From NCBI GenBank assembly GCA_033782935.1, contig JAWQEG010000474.1, positions 1,488,001 through 1,552,000 of the forward strand: DNA of 64,000 nucleotides, given 5' to 3'. The number at the start of each line of letters is the position of its first letter. The stretch's first letter is position 1. Shown here in pieces: positions 11,096-26,036 of the stretch. Under the pieces are notes generated by a model, which searched no databases, had not been told where the DNA came from, and saw nothing but the letters and a program-made list of their open reading frames with translations. This DNA comes from Petrolisthes cinctipes (lineage: Eukaryota > Arthropoda > Malacostraca > Decapoda > Porcellanidae). Made by a program: the position numbers and the translations under genes.

Positions 11096-11581
11096 CATGT
11101 ACAGATTGCTTCTGGGACCCCAAAATATTGAATTTTCGGGTGTTTTGAGCCTGAATTTGAGATATAAACGGGTACAGAAGATACATGCACATATTGACTT
11201 TGGGCACCAAAAATATCGATTTTCAGCATGTTTTGGGCCTGAATTTTGAAAATACTCTAACACGGAGTAGGCATGTACAGATCACTTCTGGGACCCCAAA
11301 ATATCGAATTTTCGGGTGTTTAGGGCCAGAATTTGAGATATAAACGGGTACAGAAGATGCATGCACATATCGACTTTTGGGCACCTAAAAGATCGATTTT
11401 CAGTATGTTTTTGGCCTGTATTTTGAAAATACTCTAACACGGAGTAGGCATGTACAGATACCTTCTGGGACCTCTAAATATCGAATTTTCGGGTGTTTTG
11501 GGACTGAATTTGAGATATCGATTTTTTGGCACCTAAAATATCGATTTTCAGCATGTTTTTAGCCTATATTTTGAAAATATT

Positions 11582-12539
11582 CTAGCACTGTGTAGGCATG
11601 TACAGATTGCTTCTGGGACCCCAAAATATTGAATTTTCGGGAGTTTTGAGCCTGAATTTGAGATATAAACGGGTACAGAAGATACATGCACATATTGACT
11701 TTGGGCACCTAAAATATCGATTTTCAGCATGTTTTGGGCCTGTATTTTGAAAATACTCTAACACTGAGTAGGCATGTACAGATTGCTTCTGGGACCCCAA
11801 AATATTGAATTTTCGGGTGTTTTGAGCCTGAATTTGAGATATAAACGGGTACTGAAGATGCATGCACATATCGACTTTTGTGCACCTAAAAGATCGATTT
11901 TCAGTATGTTTTGAGCATGTATTTTGAAAATACTCTAACACGGAGTAGGCATGTACAGATCGCTTCTGGGACCCCTAAATATCGAATTTTCGGGTGTTTT
12001 GGGACTGAATTTGAGATATCGATTTTTTGGCACCTAAAAGATCGATTTTCAGCATGTTTTTAGCCTATATTTTGAAAATATTCTAGCACTGTACAGATTG
12101 CTTCTGGGACCCCAAAATATTGAATTTTCGGGTGTTTTGAGCCTGAATTTGAGATATAAACGGGTACAGAAGATACATGCACATATTGACTTTGGGCACC
12201 AAAAATATCGATTTTCAGCATGTTTTGGGCCTGAATTTTGAAAATACTCTAACACGGAGTAGGCATGTACAGATCGCTTCTGGGACCCCAAAATATCGAA
12301 TTTTCGGGTGTTTTGAGCCTGAATTTGAGATATAAACGGGTACTGAAGATGCATGCACATATCGACTTTTGTGCACCTTAAAGATCGATTTTCAGTATGT
12401 TTTGAGCATGTATTTTGAAAATACTCTAACACGGAGTAGGCATGTACAGATCGCTTCTGGGACCCCTAAATATCGAATTTTCGGGTGTTTTGAGACTGAA
12501 TTTGAGATATCGACTTTTTGGCACCCAAAAGATCGATTT
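11582..12539 (+). repeat. 992-bp tandem duplication, left copy
   Basis: This segment and about 12574-13531 match at an offset of 992 bp (501+491). Both contain a C-to-A boundary shortened by 10 bp (gtacag at 12091 and 13083) and the private word gcaccttaaagatcg (about 12376 and 13368). The only difference noticed is gggagttttgag at 11641 against gggtgttttgag in the right copy. Confidence 0.8.
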
Positions 12540-13094
12540 TTAGCATGTTTTTAGCCTATATTTTGAAAATATTCTAGCACTGTGTAGGCATGTACAGATT
12601 GCTTCTGGGACCCCAAAATATTGAATTTTCGGGTGTTTTGAGCCTGAATTTGAGATATAAACGGGTACAGAAGATACATGCACATATTGACTTTGGGCAC
12701 CTAAAATATCGATTTTCAGCATGTTTTGGGCCTGTATTTTGAAAATACTCTAACACTGAGTAGGCATGTACAGATTGCTTCTGGGACCCCAAAATATTGA
12801 ATTTTCGGGTGTTTTGAGCCTGAATTTGAGATATAAACGGGTACTGAAGATGCATGCACATATCGACTTTTGTGCACCTAAAAGATCGATTTTCAGTATG
12901 TTTTGAGCATGTATTTTGAAAATACTCTAACACGGAGTAGGCATGTACAGATCGCTTCTGGGACCCCTAAATATCGAATTTTCGGGTGTTTTGGGACTGA
13001 ATTTGAGATATCGATTTTTTGGCACCTAAAAGATCGATTTTCAGCATGTTTTTAGCCTATATTTTGAAAATATTCTAGCACTGTACAGATTGCT

Positions 13095-14755
13095 TCTGGG
13101 ACCCCAAAATATTGAATTTTCGGGTGTTTTGAGCCTGAATTTGAGATATAAACGGGTACAGAAGATACATGCACATATTGACTTTGGGCACCAAAAATAT
13201 CGATTTTCAGCATGTTTTGGGCCTGAATTTTGAAAATACTCTAACACGGAGTAGGCATGTACAGATCGCTTCTGGGACCCCAAAATATCGAATTTTCGGG
13301 TGTTTTGAGCCTGAATTTGAGATATAAACGGGTACTGAAGATGCATGCACATATCGACTTTTGTGCACCTTAAAGATCGATTTTCAGTATGTTTTGAGCA
13401 TGTATTTTGAAAATACTCTAACACGGAGTAGGCATGTACAGATCGCTTCTGGGACCCCTAAATATCGAATTTTCGGGTGTTTTGAGACTGAATTTGAGAT
13501 ATCGACTTTTTGGCACCCAAAAGATCGATTTTTAGCATGTTTTTAGCCTATATTTTGAAAATATTCTAGCACTGAGTAGGCATGTACAGATTGCTTCTGG
13601 GACCCCAAAATATTGAATTTTCGGGTGTTTTGAGCCTGAATTTGAGATATAAACGGGTACAGAAGATACATGCACATATTGACTTTGGGCACCAAAAATA
13701 TCGATTTTCAGCATGTTTTGGGCCTGAATTTTGAAAATACTCTAACACGGAGTAGGCATGTACAGATCGCTTCTGGGACCCCAAAATATCGAATTTTCGG
13801 GTGTTTAGGGCCAGAATTTGAGATATTATCGGGTACAGAAGATGCATGCACATATCGACTTTTGGGCACCTAAAAGATCGATTTTCAGTATGTTTTTGGC
13901 CTGTATTTTGAAAATACTCTAACACGGAGTAGGCATGTACAGATACCTTCTGGGACCTCTAAATATCGAATTTTCGGGTGTTTTGGGACTGAATTTGAGA
14001 TATCGATTTTTTGGCACCTAAAATGTCGATTTTTAGCATGTTTTTAGCCTATATTTTGAAAATATTCTAGCACTGAGTAGGCATGTACAGATTGCTTCTG
14101 GGACCCCAAAATATTGAATTTTCGGGTGTTTTGAGCCTGAATTTGAGATATAAACGGGTACAGAAGATACATGAACATATTGACTTTGGGCACCAAAAAT
14201 ATCGATTTTCAGCATGTTTTGGGCCTGAATTTTGAAAATACTCTAACACGGAGTAGGCATGTACAGATCGCTTCTGGGACCCCAAAATATCGAATTTTCG
14301 GGTGTTTAGGGCCAGAATTTGAGATATAAACGGGTACAGAAGATGCATGCACATATCGACTTTTGGGCACCTAAAAGATCGATTTTCAGTATGTTTTTGG
14401 CCTGTATTTTGAAAATACTCTAACACGGAGTAGGCATGTACAGATACCTTCTGGGACCTCTAAATATCGAATTTTCGGGTGTTATGGGACTGAATTTGAG
14501 ATATCGATTTTTTGGCACCTATAATATCGATTTTTAGCATGTTTTTAGCCTATATTTTGAAAATATTCTAGCACTGTGTAGGCATGTACAGATTGCTTCT
14601 GGGACCCCAAAATATTGAATTTTCGGGTGTTTTGAGCCTGAATTTGAGATATAAACGGGTACAGAAGATACATGCACATATTGACTTTGGGCACCAAAAA
14701 TATCGATTTTCAGCATGTTTTGGGCCTGAATTTTGAAAATACTCTAACACGGAGT
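13095..14755 (+). repeat. 1,503-bp-offset tandem duplication, left copy
   Basis: Positions of about 13.1-14.75 kb repeat at about 14.6-16.26 kb with an offset of exactly three 501-bp units. Shared private features are gcaccttaaag (13368, 14871) and gatattatcggg (13826, 15329). A few differences are seen: catgaacatattg at 14172 against catgcacatattg, and gatttctagc at 15535 against gatttttagc. Confidence 0.78.
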
Positions 14756-17700
14756 AGGCATGTACAGATCGCTTCTGGGACCCCAAAATATCGAATTTTC
14801 GGGTGTTTTGAGCCTGAATTTGAGATATAAACGGGTACTGAAGATGCATGCACATATCGACTTTTGTGCACCTTAAAGATCGATTTTCAGTATGTTTTGA
14901 GCATGTATTTTGAAAATACTCTAACACGGAGTAGGCATGTACAGATCGCTTCTGGGACCCCTAAATATCGAATTTTCGGGTGTTTTGAGACTGAATTTGA
15001 GATATCGACTTTTTGGCACCCAAAAGATCGATTTTTAGCATGTTTTTAGCCTATATTTTGAAAATATTCTAGCACTGAGTAGGCATGTACAGATTGCTTC
15101 TGGGACCCCAAAATATTGAATTTTCGGGTGTTTTGAGCCTGAATTTGAGATATAAACGGGTACAGAAGATACATGCACATATTGACTTTGGGCACCAAAA
15201 ATATCGATTTTCAGCATGTTTTGGGCCTGAATTTTGAAAATACTCTAACACGGAGTAGGCATGTACAGATCGCTTCTGGGACCCCAAAATATCGAATTTT
15301 CGGGTGTTTAGGGCCAGAATTTGAGATATTATCGGGTACAGAAGATGCATGCACATATCGACTTTTGGGCACCTAAAAGATCGATTTTCAGTATGTTTTT
15401 GGCCTGTATTTTGAAAATACTCTAACACGGAGTAGGCATGTACAGATACCTTCTGGGACCTCTAAATATCGAATTTTCGGGTGTTTTGGGACTGAATTTG
15501 AGATATCGATTTTTTGGCACCTAAAATGTCGATTTCTAGCATGTTTTTAGCCTATATTTTGAAAATATTCTAGCACTGAGTAGGCATGTACAGATTGCTT
15601 CTGGGACCCCAAAATATTGAATTTTCGGGTGTTTTGAGCCTGAATTTGAGATATAAACGGGTACAGAAGATACATGCACATATTGACTTTGGGCACCAAA
15701 AATATCGATTTTCAGCATGTTTTGGGCCTGAATTTTGAAAATACTCTAACACGGAGTAGGCATGTACAGATCGCTTCTGGGACCCCAAAATATCGAATTT
15801 TCGGGTGTTTAGGGCCAGAATTTGAGATATAAACGGGTACAGAAGATGCATGCACATATCGACTTTTGGGCACCTAAAAGATCGATTTTCAGTATGTTTT
15901 TGGCCTGTATTTTGAAAATACTCTAACACGGAGTAGGCATGTACAGATACCTTCTGGGACCTCTAAATATCGAATTTTCGGGTGTTATGGGACTGAATTT
16001 GAGATATAGATTTTTTGGCACCTATAATATCGATTTTTAGCATGTTTTTAGCCTATATTTTGAAAATATTCTAGCACTGTGTAGGCATGTACAGATTGCT
16101 TCTGGGACCCCAAAATATTGAATTTTCGGGTGTTTTGAGCCTGAATTTGAGATATAAACGGGTACAGAAGATACATGCACATATTGACTTTGGGCACCAA
16201 AAATATCGATTTTCAGCATGTTTTGGGCCTGAATTTTGAAAATACTCTAACACGGAGTAGGCATGTACAGATTGCTTCTGGGACCCCAAAATATCGAATT
16301 TTCGGGTGTTTAGGGCCAGAATTTGAGATATAAACGGGTACAGAAGATGCATGCACATATCGACTTTTGGGCACCTAAAAGATCGATTTTCAGTATGTTT
16401 TTGGCCTGTATTTTGAAAATACTCTAACACGGAGTAGGCATGTACAGATACCTTCTGGGACCTCTAAATATCGAATTTTCGGGTGTTTTGGGACTGAATT
16501 TGAGATATCGATTTTTTGGCACCTAAAATATCGATTTTCAGCATGTTTTTAGCCTATATTTTGAAAATATTCTAGCACTGTGTAGGCATGTACAGATTGC
16601 TTCTGGGACCCCAAAATATTGAATTTTCGGGTGTTTTGAGCCTGAATTTGAGATATAAACGGGTACAGAAGATACATGCACATATTGACTTTGGGCACCT
16701 AAAATATCGATTTTCAGCATGTTTTGGGCCTGTATTTTGAAAATACTCTAACACTGAGTAGGCATGTACAGATTGCTTCTGGGACCCCAAAATATTGAAT
16801 TTTCGGGTGTTTTGAGCCTGAATTTGAGATATAAACGGGTACAGAAGATGCATGCACATATCGACTTTTGTGCACCTAAAAGATCGATTTTCAGTATGTT
16901 TTGAGCATGTATTTTGAAAATACTCTAACACGGAGTAGGCATGTACAGATCGCTTCTGGGACCCCTAAATATCGAATTTTCGGGTGTTTGGGGATTGAAT
17001 TTGAGATATCGATTTTTTGGCACCTAAAAGATCGATTTTCAGCATGTTTTTAGCCTATATTTTGAAAATATTCTAGCACTGTACAGATTGCTTCTGGGAC
17101 CCCAAAATATTGAATTTTCGGGTGTTTTGAGCCTGAATTTGAGATATAAACGGGTACAGAAGATACATGCACATATTGACTTTGGGCACCAAAAAAATCG
17201 ATTTTCAGCATGTTTTGGGCCTGAATTTTGAAAATACTCTAACACGGAGTAGGCATGTACAGATCGCTTCTGGGACCCCAAAATATCGAATTTTCGGGTG
17301 TTTTGAGCCTGAATTTGAGATATAAACGGGTACTGAAGATGCATGCACATATCGACTTTTGTGCACCTGAAAGATCGATTTTCAGTATGTTTTGAGCATG
17401 TATTTTGAAAATACTCTAACACGGAGTAGGCATGTACAGATCGCTTCTGGGACCCCTAAATATCGAATTTTCGGGTGTTTTGGGACTGAATTTGAGATAT
17501 CGACTTTTTGGCACCCAAAAGATCGATTTTTAGCATGTTTTTAGCCTATATTTTGAAAATATTCTAGCACTGAGTAGGCATGTACAGATTGCTTCTGGGA
17601 CCCCAAAATATTGAATTTTCGGGTGTTTTGAGCCTGAATTTGAGATATAAACGGGTACAGAAGATACATGCACATATTGACTTTGGGCACCAAAAATATC

Positions 17701-18269
17701 GATTTTCAGCATGTTTTGGGCCTGAATTTTGAAAATACTCTAACACGGAGTAGGCATGTACAGATCGCTTCTGGGACCCCAAAATATCGAATTTTCGGAT
17801 GTTTTGGGCCAGAATTTGAGATATTATCGGGTACAGAAGATGCATGCACATATCGACTTTTGGGCACCTAAAAGATCGATTTTCAGTATGTTTTTGGCCT
17901 GTATTTTGAAAATACTCTAACACGGAGTAGGCATGTACAGATACCTTCTGGGACCTCTAAATATCGAATTTTCGGGTGTTTTGGGACTGAATTTGAGATA
18001 TCGATTTTTTGGCACCTAAAATGTCGATTTTTAGCATGTTTTTAGCCTATATTTTGAAAATATTCTAGCACTGAGTAGGCATGTACAGATTGCTTCTGGG
18101 ACCCCAAAATATTGAATTTTCGGGTGTTTTGAGCCTGAATTTGAGATATAAACGGGTACAGAAGATACATGCACATATTGACTTTGGGCACCAAAAATAT
18201 CGATTTTCAGCATGTTTTGGGCCTGAATTTTGAAAATACTCTAACACGGAGTAGGCATGTACAGATCGC

Positions 18270-21085
18270 TTCTGGGACCCCAAAATATCGAATTTTCGGG
18301 TGTTTTGAGCCTGAATTTGAGATATAAACGGGTACTGAAGATGCATGCACATATCGACTTTTGGGCACCTAAAAGATCGATTTTCATTATGTTTTTGGCC
18401 TGTATTTTGAAAATACTCTAACACGGAGTAGGCATGTACAGATACCTTCTGGGACCTCTAAATATCGAATTTTCGGGTGTTTTGGGACTGAATTTGAGAT
18501 ATCGACTTTTTGGCACCTAAAAGATCGATTTTTAGCATGTTTTTAGCCTATATTTTGAAAATATTCTAGCACTGAGTAGGCATGTACAGATTGCTTCTGG
18601 GACCCCAAAATATTGATTTTTCGGGTGTTTTGAGCCTGAATTTGAGATATAAACGGGTACAGAAGATACATGCACATATTGACTTTGGGCACCAAAAATA
18701 TCGATTTTCAGCATGTTTTGGGACTGAATTTTTAAATACTCTAACACGGAGTAGGCATGTACAGATCGCTTCTGGGACCCCAAAATATCGAATTTTCGGG
18801 TGTTTAGGGCCAGAATTTGAGATATAAACGGGTACAGAAGATGCATGCACATATCGACTTTTGGGCACCTAAAAGATCGATTTTCAGTATGTTTTTGGCC
18901 TGTATTTTGAAAATACTCTAACACGGAGTAAGCATGTACCGATACCTTCTGGGACCTCTAAATATCGAATTTTCGGGTGTTTTGGGACTGAATTTGAGAT
19001 ATCGATTTTTTGGCACCTAAAATGTCGATTTTTAGCATGTTTTTAGCCTATATTTTGAAAATATTCTAGCACTGTGTAGGCATGTACAGATTGCTTCTGG
19101 GACCCCAAAATATTGAATTTTCGGGTGTTTTGAGCCTGAATTTGAGATATAAACGGGTACAGAAGATACATGCACATATTGACTTTGGGCATCTAAAATA
19201 TCGATTTTCAGCATGTTTTGGGCCTGTATTTTGAAAATACTCTAACACTGAGTAGGCATGTACAGATTGCTTCTGGGACCCCAAAATATTGAATTTTCGG
19301 GTGTTTTGAGCCTGAATTTGAGATATAAACGGGTACTGAAGATGCATGCACATATCTCACTTTTGTGCACCTAAAAGATCGATTTTCAGTATGTTTTGAG
19401 CATCTATTTTGAAAATACTCTAACACGGAGTAGGCATGTACAGATCGCTTCTGGGACCCCTACATATCGAATTTTCGGGTGTTTTGGGACTGAATTTGAG
19501 ATATCGACATTTTGGCACCTAAAAGATCGATTTTTAGCATGTTTTTAGCCTATATTTTGAAAATATTCTAGCACTGAGTAGGCATGTACAGATTGCTTCT
19601 GGGACCCCAAAATATTGAATTTTCGGGTGTTTTGAGCCTGAATTTGAGATATAAACGGGTACAGAAGATACATGCACATATTGACTTTGGGCATCTAAAA
19701 TATCGATTTTCAGCATGTTTTGGGCCTGTATTTTGAAAATACTCTAACACTGAGTAGGCATGTACAGATTGCTTCTGGGACCCCAAAATATTGAATTTTC
19801 GGGTGTTTTGAGCCTGAATTTGAGATATAAACGGCTACTGAAGATGCATGCACATATCGACTTTTGTGCACCTAAAAGATCGATTTTCAGTATGTTTTGA
19901 GCATGTATTTTGAAAATACTCTAACACGGAGTAGGCATGTACAGATCGCTTCTGGGACCCCTAAATATCGAATTTTCTGGTGTTTTGGGACTGAATTTGA
20001 GATATCGACTTTTTGGCACCTATAATATCGATTTTTAGCATGTTTTTAGCCTATATTTTGAAAATATTCTAGCACTGTGTAGGCATGTACAGATTGCTTC
20101 TGGGACCCCAAAATATTGAATTTTCGGGTGTTTTGAGCCTGAATTTGAGATATAAACGGGTACAGAAGATACATGCACATATTGACTTTGGGCATCTAAA
20201 ATATCAATTTTCAGCATGTTTTGGGCCTGTATTTTGAAAATACTCTAACACTGTACATATTGCTTCTGGGACCCCAAAATATTGAATTTTCGGGTGTTTT
20301 GAGCCTGAATTTGAGATATAAACGGGTACTGAAGATGCATGCACATATCGACTTTTGTGCAACTAAAAGATCGATTTTCAGTATGTTTTGAGAATGTATT
20401 TTGAAAATACTCTAACACGGAGTAGGCATTTACAGTTTGCTTCTGGGCCCCTACATATCGAATTTTCGGGTGTTTTGGGACTGAATTTGAGATATCGACT
20501 TTTTGGCACCTAAAAGATCGATTTTTAGCATGTTTTTAGCCTATATTTTGAAAATATTCTAGCACTGAGTAGGCATGTACAGATTGCTTCTGGGACCCTA
20601 AAATATTGAATTTTCCGGTGTTTTGAGCCTGAATTTGAGATATAAACGGGTACAGAAGATACATGCACATATTGACTTTTGGCATCTAAAATATCGATTT
20701 TCAGCATGTTTTGGGCCTGTATTTTGAAAATACTCTAACACTGAGTAGGCATGTACAGATTGCTTCTGGGACCCCAAAATATTGAATTTTCGGGTGTTTT
20801 GAGCCTGAATTTGAGATATAAACGGGTACTGAAGATGCATGCACATATCGACTTTTGTGCACCTAAAAGATCGATTTTCAGTATGTTTTGAGCATGTATT
20901 TTGAAAATACTATAACACGGAGTAGGCATGTACAGATCGCTTCTGGGACCCCTAAATATCGAATTTTCAGGTGTTTTGGGACTGAATTTGAGCTATCGAC
21001 TTTTTGGCACCTAAAAGATCGATTTTTAGCATGTTTTTAGCCTATATTTTGAAAATATTCTAGCACTGAGTAGGCATGTACAGAT
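18270..21085 (+). repeat. Founder-like block of the expanded core
   Basis: This ~2.8-kb stretch matches about 21265-24080 at offset 2,995. Its private variants are ggactgaatttttaaatac (one base shorter than the usual form), catatctcacttttg at about 19353, the shortened boundary aacactgtacatattgc at about 20250, gcatttacagtttgc near 20428, and gggcccctacatatcg. These sets recur around 21.5-24, 26.7-28.5, 29-31.5, 35.6-37 (partial) and 37.5-40 kb. At 18787 this copy has the ordinary aatatcgaattttc where the later copies have aatattgaattttc, so it looks closest to the ancestor. Confidence 0.8.
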
Positions 21086-21189
21086 TGCTTCTGGGACCCC
21101 AAAATATTGAATTTTCGGGTGTTTTGAGCCTGAATTTGATATATAAACGGGTACAGAAGATACATGCACATATTGACTTTGGGCTTCTA

Positions 21190-24100
21190 AAATATCGATT
21201 TTCAGCATGTTTTGGGCCTGTATTTTGAAAATACTCTAACTCGGAGTAGGCATGTACAGATTGCTTCTGGGACCCCAAAATATCGAATTTTCGGGTGTTT
21301 TGAGCCTGAATTTGAGATATAAACGGGTACTGAAGATGCATGCACATATCGACTTATGGGCACCTAAAAGATCGATTTTCATTATGTTTTTGGCCTGTAT
21401 TTTGAAAATACTCTAACACGGAGTAGGCATGTACAGATACCTTCTGGGACCTCTAAATATCGTATTTTCGGGTGTTTTGGGACTGAATTTGAGATATCGA
21501 CTTTTTGGCACCTAAAAGATCGATTTTTAGCATGTTTTTAGCCTATATTTTGAAAATATTCTAGCACTGAGTAGGCATGTACAGATTGCTTCTGGGACCC
21601 CAAAATATTGATTTTTCGGGTGTTTTGAGCCTGAATTTGAGATATAAACGGGTACAGAAGATACATGCACATATTGACTTTGGGCACCAAAAATATCGAT
21701 TTTCAGCATGTTTTGGGACTGAATTTTTAAATACTCTAACACGGAGTAGGCATGTACAGATCGCTTCTGGGACCCCAAAATATTGAATTTTCGGGTGTTT
21801 AGGGCCAGAATTTGAGATATAAACGGGTACAGAAGATGCATGCACATATCGACTTTTGGGCACCTAAAAGATCGATTTTCAGTATGTTTTTGGCCTGTAT
21901 TTTGAAAATACTCTAACACGGAGTAAGCATGTACCGATACCTTCTGGGACCTCTAAATATCGAATTTTCGGGTGTTTTGGGACTGAATTTGAGATATCGA
22001 TTTTTTGGCACCTAAAATGTCGATTTTTAGCATGTTTTTAGCCTATATTTTGAAAATATTCTAGCACTGTGTAGGCATGTACAGATTGCTTCTGGGACCC
22101 CAAAATATTGAATTTTCGGGTGTTTTGAGCCTGAATTTGAGATATAAACGGGTACAGAAGATACATGCACATATTGACTTTGGGCATCTAAAATATCGAT
22201 TTTCAGCATGTTTTGGGCCTGTATTTTGAAAATACTCTAACACTGAGTAGGCATGTACAGATTGCTTCTGGGACCCCAAAATATTGAATTTTCGGGTGTT
22301 TTGAGCCTGAATTTGAGATATAAACGGGTACTGAAGATGCATGCACATATCTCACTTTTGTGCACCTAAAAGATCGATTTTCAGTATGTTTTGAGCATCT
22401 ATTTTGAAAATACTCTAACACGGAGTAGGCATGTACAGATCGCTTCTGGGACCCCTACATATCGAATTTTCGGGTGTTTTGGGACTGAATTTGAGATATC
22501 GACATTTTGGCACCTAAAAGATCGATTTTTAGCATGTTTTTAGCCTATATTTTGAAAATATTCTAGCACTGAGTAGGCATGTACAGATTGCTTCTGGGAC
22601 CCCAAAATATTGAATTTTCGGGTGTTTTGAGCCTGAATTTGAGATATAAACGGGTACAGAAGATACATGCACATATTGACTTTGGGCATCTAAAATATCG
22701 ATTTTCAGCATGTTTTGGGCCTGTATTTTGAAAATACTCTAACACTGAGTAGGCATGTACAGATTGCTTCTGGGACCCCAAAATATTGAATTTTCGGGTG
22801 TTTTGAGCCTGAATTTGAGATATAAACGGGTACTGAAGATGCATGCACATATCGACTTTTGTGCACCTAAAAGATCGATTTTCAGTATGTTTTGAGCATG
22901 TATTTTGAAAATACTCTAACACGGAGTAGGCATGTACAGATCGCTTCTGGGACCCCTAAATATCGAATTTTCTGGTGTTTTGGGACTGAATTTGAGATAT
23001 CGACTTTTTGGCACCTATAATATCGATTTTTAGCATGTTTTTAGCCTATATTTTGAAAATATTCTAGCACTGTGTAGGCATGTACAGATTGCTTCTGGGA
23101 CCCCAAAATATTGAATTTTCGGGTGTTTTCAGCCTGAGTTTGAGATATAAACGGGTACAGAAGATACATGCACATATTGACTTTGGGCATCTAAAATATC
23201 AATTTTCAGCATGTTTTGGGCCTGTATTTTGAAAATACTCTAACACTGTACATATTGCTTCTGGGACCCCAAAATATTGAATTTTCGGGTGTTTTGAGCC
23301 TGAATTTGAGATATAAACGGGTACTGAAGATGCATGCACATATCGACTTTTGTGCAACTAAAAGATCGATTTTCAGTATGTTTTGAGAATGTATTTTGAA
23401 AATACTCTAACACGGAGTAGGCATTTACAGTTTGCTTCTGGGCCCCTACATATCGAATTTTCGGGTGTTTTGGGACTGAATTTGAGATATCGACTTTTTG
23501 GCACCTAAAAGATCGATTTTTAGCATGTTTTTAGCCTATATTTTGAAAATATTCTAGCACTGAGTAGGCATGTACAGATTGCTTCTGGGACCCTAAAATA
23601 TTGAATTTTCCGGTGTTTTGAGCCTGAATTTGAGATATAAACGGGTACAGAAGATACATGCACATATTGACTTTTGGCATCTAAAATATCGATTTTCAGC
23701 ATGTTTTGGGCCTGTATTTTGAAAATACTCTAACACTGAGTAGGCATGTACAGATTGCTTCTGGGACCCCAAAATATTGAATTTTCGGGTGTTTTGAGCC
23801 TGAATTTGAGATATAAACGGGTACTGAAGATGCATGCACATATCGACTTTTGTGCACCTAAAAGATCGATTTTCAGTATGTTTTGAGCATGTATTTTGAA
23901 AATACTATAACACGGAGTAGGCATGTACAGATCGCTTCTGGGACCCCTAAATATCGAATTTTCAGGTGTTTTGGGACTGAATTTGAGCTATCGACTTTTT
24001 GGCACCTAAAAGATCGATTTTTAGCATGTTTTTAGCCTATATTTTGAAAATATTCTAGCACTGAGTAGGCATGTACAGATTGCTTCTGGGACACCAAAAT

Positions 24101-26036
24101 ATTGAATTTTCGGGTGTTTTGAGCCTGAATTTGAGATATAAACGGGTACAGAAGATACATGCACATATTGACTTTGGGCACCAAAAATATCGATTTTCAG
24201 CATGTTTTGGGCCTGAATTTTGAAAATACTCTAACACGGAGTAGGCATGTACAGATCGCTTCTGGGACCCCAAAATATCGAATTTTCGGGTGTTTAGGGC
24301 CAGAATTTGAGATATAAACGGGTACAGAAGATGCATGCACATATCGACTTTTGGGCACCTAAAAGATCGATTTTCAGTATGTTTTTGGCCTGTATTTTGA
24401 AAATACTCTAACACGGAGTAGGCATGTACAGATACCTTCTGGGACCTCTAAATATCGAATTTTCGGGTGTTTTGGGACTGAATTTGAGATATCGATTTTT
24501 TGGCACCTAAAATATCGATTTTCAGCATGTTTTTAGCCTATATTTTGAAAATATTCTACCACTGTGTAGGCATGTACAGATTCCTTCTGGGACCCCAAAA
24601 TATTGAATTTTCGGGTGTTTTGAGCCTGAATTTGAGATATAAACGGGTACAGAAGATACATGCACATATTGACTTTGGGCATCTAAAATATCGATTTTCA
24701 GCATGTTTTGGGCCTGTATTTTGAAAATACTCTAACACTGAGTAGGCATGTACAGATTGCTTCTGGGACCCCAAAATATTGAATTTTCGGGTGTTTTGAG
24801 CCTGAATTTGAGATATAAACGGGTACTGAAGATGCATGCACATATCGACTTTTGTGCACCTAAAAGATCGATTTTCAGTATGTTTTGAGCATGTATTTTG
24901 AAAATACTCTAACACGGAGTAGGCATGTACAGATCGCTTCTGGGACCCGTAAATATCGAATTTTCGGGTGTTTTGGGACTGAATTTGAGATATCGACTTT
25001 TTGGCACCTAAAAGATCGATTTTCAGCATGTTTTTAGCCTATATTTTGAAAATATTCTAGCACTGTACAGATTGCTTCTGGGACCCGAAAATATTGAATT
25101 TTCGGGTGTTTTGAGCCTGAATTTGAGATATAAACGGGTACAGAAGATACATGCACATATTGACTTTGGGCACCAAAAATATCGATTTTCAGCATGTTTT
25201 GGGCCTGAATTTTGAAAATACTCTAACACGGAGTAGGCATGTACAGATCGCTTCTGGGACCCCAAAATATCGAATTTTCGGGTGTTTTGAGCCTGAATTT
25301 GAGATATAAACGGGTACTGAAGATGCATGCACATATCGCCTTTTGTGCACCTAAAAGATCGATTTTCAGTATGTTTTGAGCATGTATTTTGAAAATACTC
25401 TAACACGGAGTAGGCATGTACAGATCGCTTCTGGGACCCCTAAATATCGAATTTTCGGGTGTTTTGGGACTGAATTTGAGATATCGACTTTTTGGCACCT
25501 AAAAGATCGATTTTCAGCATGTTTTTAGCCTATATTTTGAAAATATTCTAGCACTGTACAGATTGCTTCTGGGACCCGAAAATATTGAATTTTCGGGTGT
25601 TTTGAGCCTGAATTTGAGATATAAACGGGTACAGAAGATACATGCACATATTGACTTTGGACACCAAAAATATCGATTTTCAGCATGTTTTGGGCCTGAA
25701 TTTTGAAAATACTCTAACACGGAGTAGGCATGTACAGATCGCTTCTGGGACCCCAAAATATTGAATTTTCGGGTGTTTTGAGCCTGAATTTGAGATATAA
25801 ACGGGTACAGAAGATACATGCACATATTGACTTTGGGCACCAAAAATATCGATTTTCAGCATGTTTTGGGCCTGAATTTTGAAAATACTCTAACACGGAA
25901 AGTACAGATCGCTTCTGGGACCCCAAAATATCGAATTTTCGGGTGTTTAGGGCCAGAATTTGAGATATTATCGGGTACAGAAGATGCATGCACATATCGA
26001 CTTTTGGGCACCTAAAAGATCGATTTTCAGTATGTT
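21190..26036 (+). repeat. Core duplication block, copy 1 (offset 7,467 to copy 2)
   Basis: This ~4.85-kb block recurs at about 28657-33503 and again at about 37127-41973. Markers that move together are aactcggagtagg (21239, 28706), gggacccgtaaatatcg (about 24945, 32412, 40882), gacccgaaaatattg, gcatatcgccttttg (25337, 32804; reverted at 41274) and the 6-bp-deleted boundary cacggaaagtacag (25897, 33364, 41834). Only a handful of single-base differences are visible between copies. Confidence 0.82.
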
